5,051 bases of DNA. It comes from an uncultured bacterium (GTDB taxonomy: Bacteria; Bacteroidota; Bacteroidia; Chitinophagales; CAIODY01). The DNA lies in NCBI GenBank assembly GCA_903871715.1, contig CAIQHW010000311.1, positions 1 through 5,051 on the forward strand, in the 5' to 3' direction. Both the position numbers and the translations under genes were made by a program. Positions 4,898-5,051 of the stretch are shown one piece after another. Below the pieces are notes generated by a model. It saw only the letters and a program-made list of their open reading frames with translations, was not told the DNA's origin and did no database searches. Every line of letters starts with the position of its first letter. Position 1 is the stretch's first letter.

Positions 4898-5051
4898 ATG
4901 TTTGAAGAGTTAGTAAATTTAGTAAAAGAACATGCAGGAGATGCCATTATCAATAATAGTGCAATTCCCAACGAACACAATGACGCAGCCATTTCTACCA
5001 CAGCCAACAGTATTAGTGATGCGTTGAAAAACCATATTGGCAACAATGGCG
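4898..5051 (+). CDS. Small DUF937-like hypothetical protein (5' part only)
   Basis: The frame starts at ATG 4898 and is open through the right edge, giving 51 residues. It begins MFEELVNLVKEHAGDAIINN and continues with an IPNEHNDAAI block and a helical stretch (STTANSISDALKNHI) before glycine/asparagine-rich sequence at the edge. This resembles the N-terminus of short Bacteroidota proteins related to DUF937/YidB, whose function is not established. There is no signal peptide or membrane segment in the visible part. The start has an A-rich lead without Shine-Dalgarno, and a candidate promoter with palindromes lies 45-80 bases upstream, so it probably has its own transcription. The - strand frame over the same bases has no protein-like character and was left out. 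The family link is tentative; the reading frame is convincing. Confidence 0.72.
   Translation, partial: MFEELVNLVKEHAGDAIINNSAIPNEHNDAAISTTANSISDALKNHIGNNG

Noticed and set aside
4858..5046. Open frame of 62 codons on the - strand over the last gene
   Set aside because: The + strand frame starting at 4898 has a recognisable N-terminus and an upstream promoter; the - strand frame is its shadow.
1..5051. CRISPR array, tRNA, rRNA or insertion sequence
   Set aside because: I saw no regularly spaced direct repeats, no cloverleaf or rRNA-like sequence, and no transposase or terminal inverted repeats with target duplication. The SRPBCC array is a gene duplication at the protein level, not a mobile element.

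Overview
The window looks like chromosome from a low-GC member of the Bacteroidota, probably near Chitinophagales/Sphingobacteriales. Three things suggest this. Gene starts have no Shine-Dalgarno sequence and are preceded by A-rich stretches. Three intergenic sites match the Bacteroidota -7 promoter consensus TAnnTTTG. The M23 peptidase has the membrane-anchored architecture and conserved sequence blocks that I associate with that phylum. The placement is inferred from the sequence alone.

Left part (1-1627, + strand): the 3' end of an ArsR-type winged-helix repressor is followed, at gaps of only 19-26 bases, by three consecutive paralogous SRPBCC/AHSA1-type genes of 144-148 residues. This is very probably one operon whose promoter lies left of the window. 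ArsR plus AHSA1 is a familiar pairing, but three diverged tandem copies are less usual. The ligand is unknown. Bases 1628-1985 hold no convincing gene, only weak palindromes.

Middle (1986-3281, - strand): a complete aminopeptidase P (pepP, M24B) with every expected metal ligand, led by a TAnnTTTG promoter. A 255-base divergent spacer (3282-3536) carries this promoter, an orphan terminator-like hairpin, and the promoter of the next gene.

Right part (3537-5051, + strand): a 67-residue small protein that looks like a cysteine-poor DUF5679-type domain, a strong intrinsic terminator, a membrane-anchored M23 (LytM-type) cell-wall endopeptidase whose ATG lies just ten bases past the terminator's T-tract, and the 5' end of a gene resembling short DUF937-type proteins. 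Two palindromes precede this last gene, and the second one contains its putative -7 element.

Most of the window is ordinary housekeeping or accessory DNA. I do not see a clearly new multi-gene system. The points most worth a second look are the triple SRPBCC array, the terminator abutting the M23 start, the degenerate zinc-ribbon-like small protein, and the palindrome/promoter overlap near 4817-4854.
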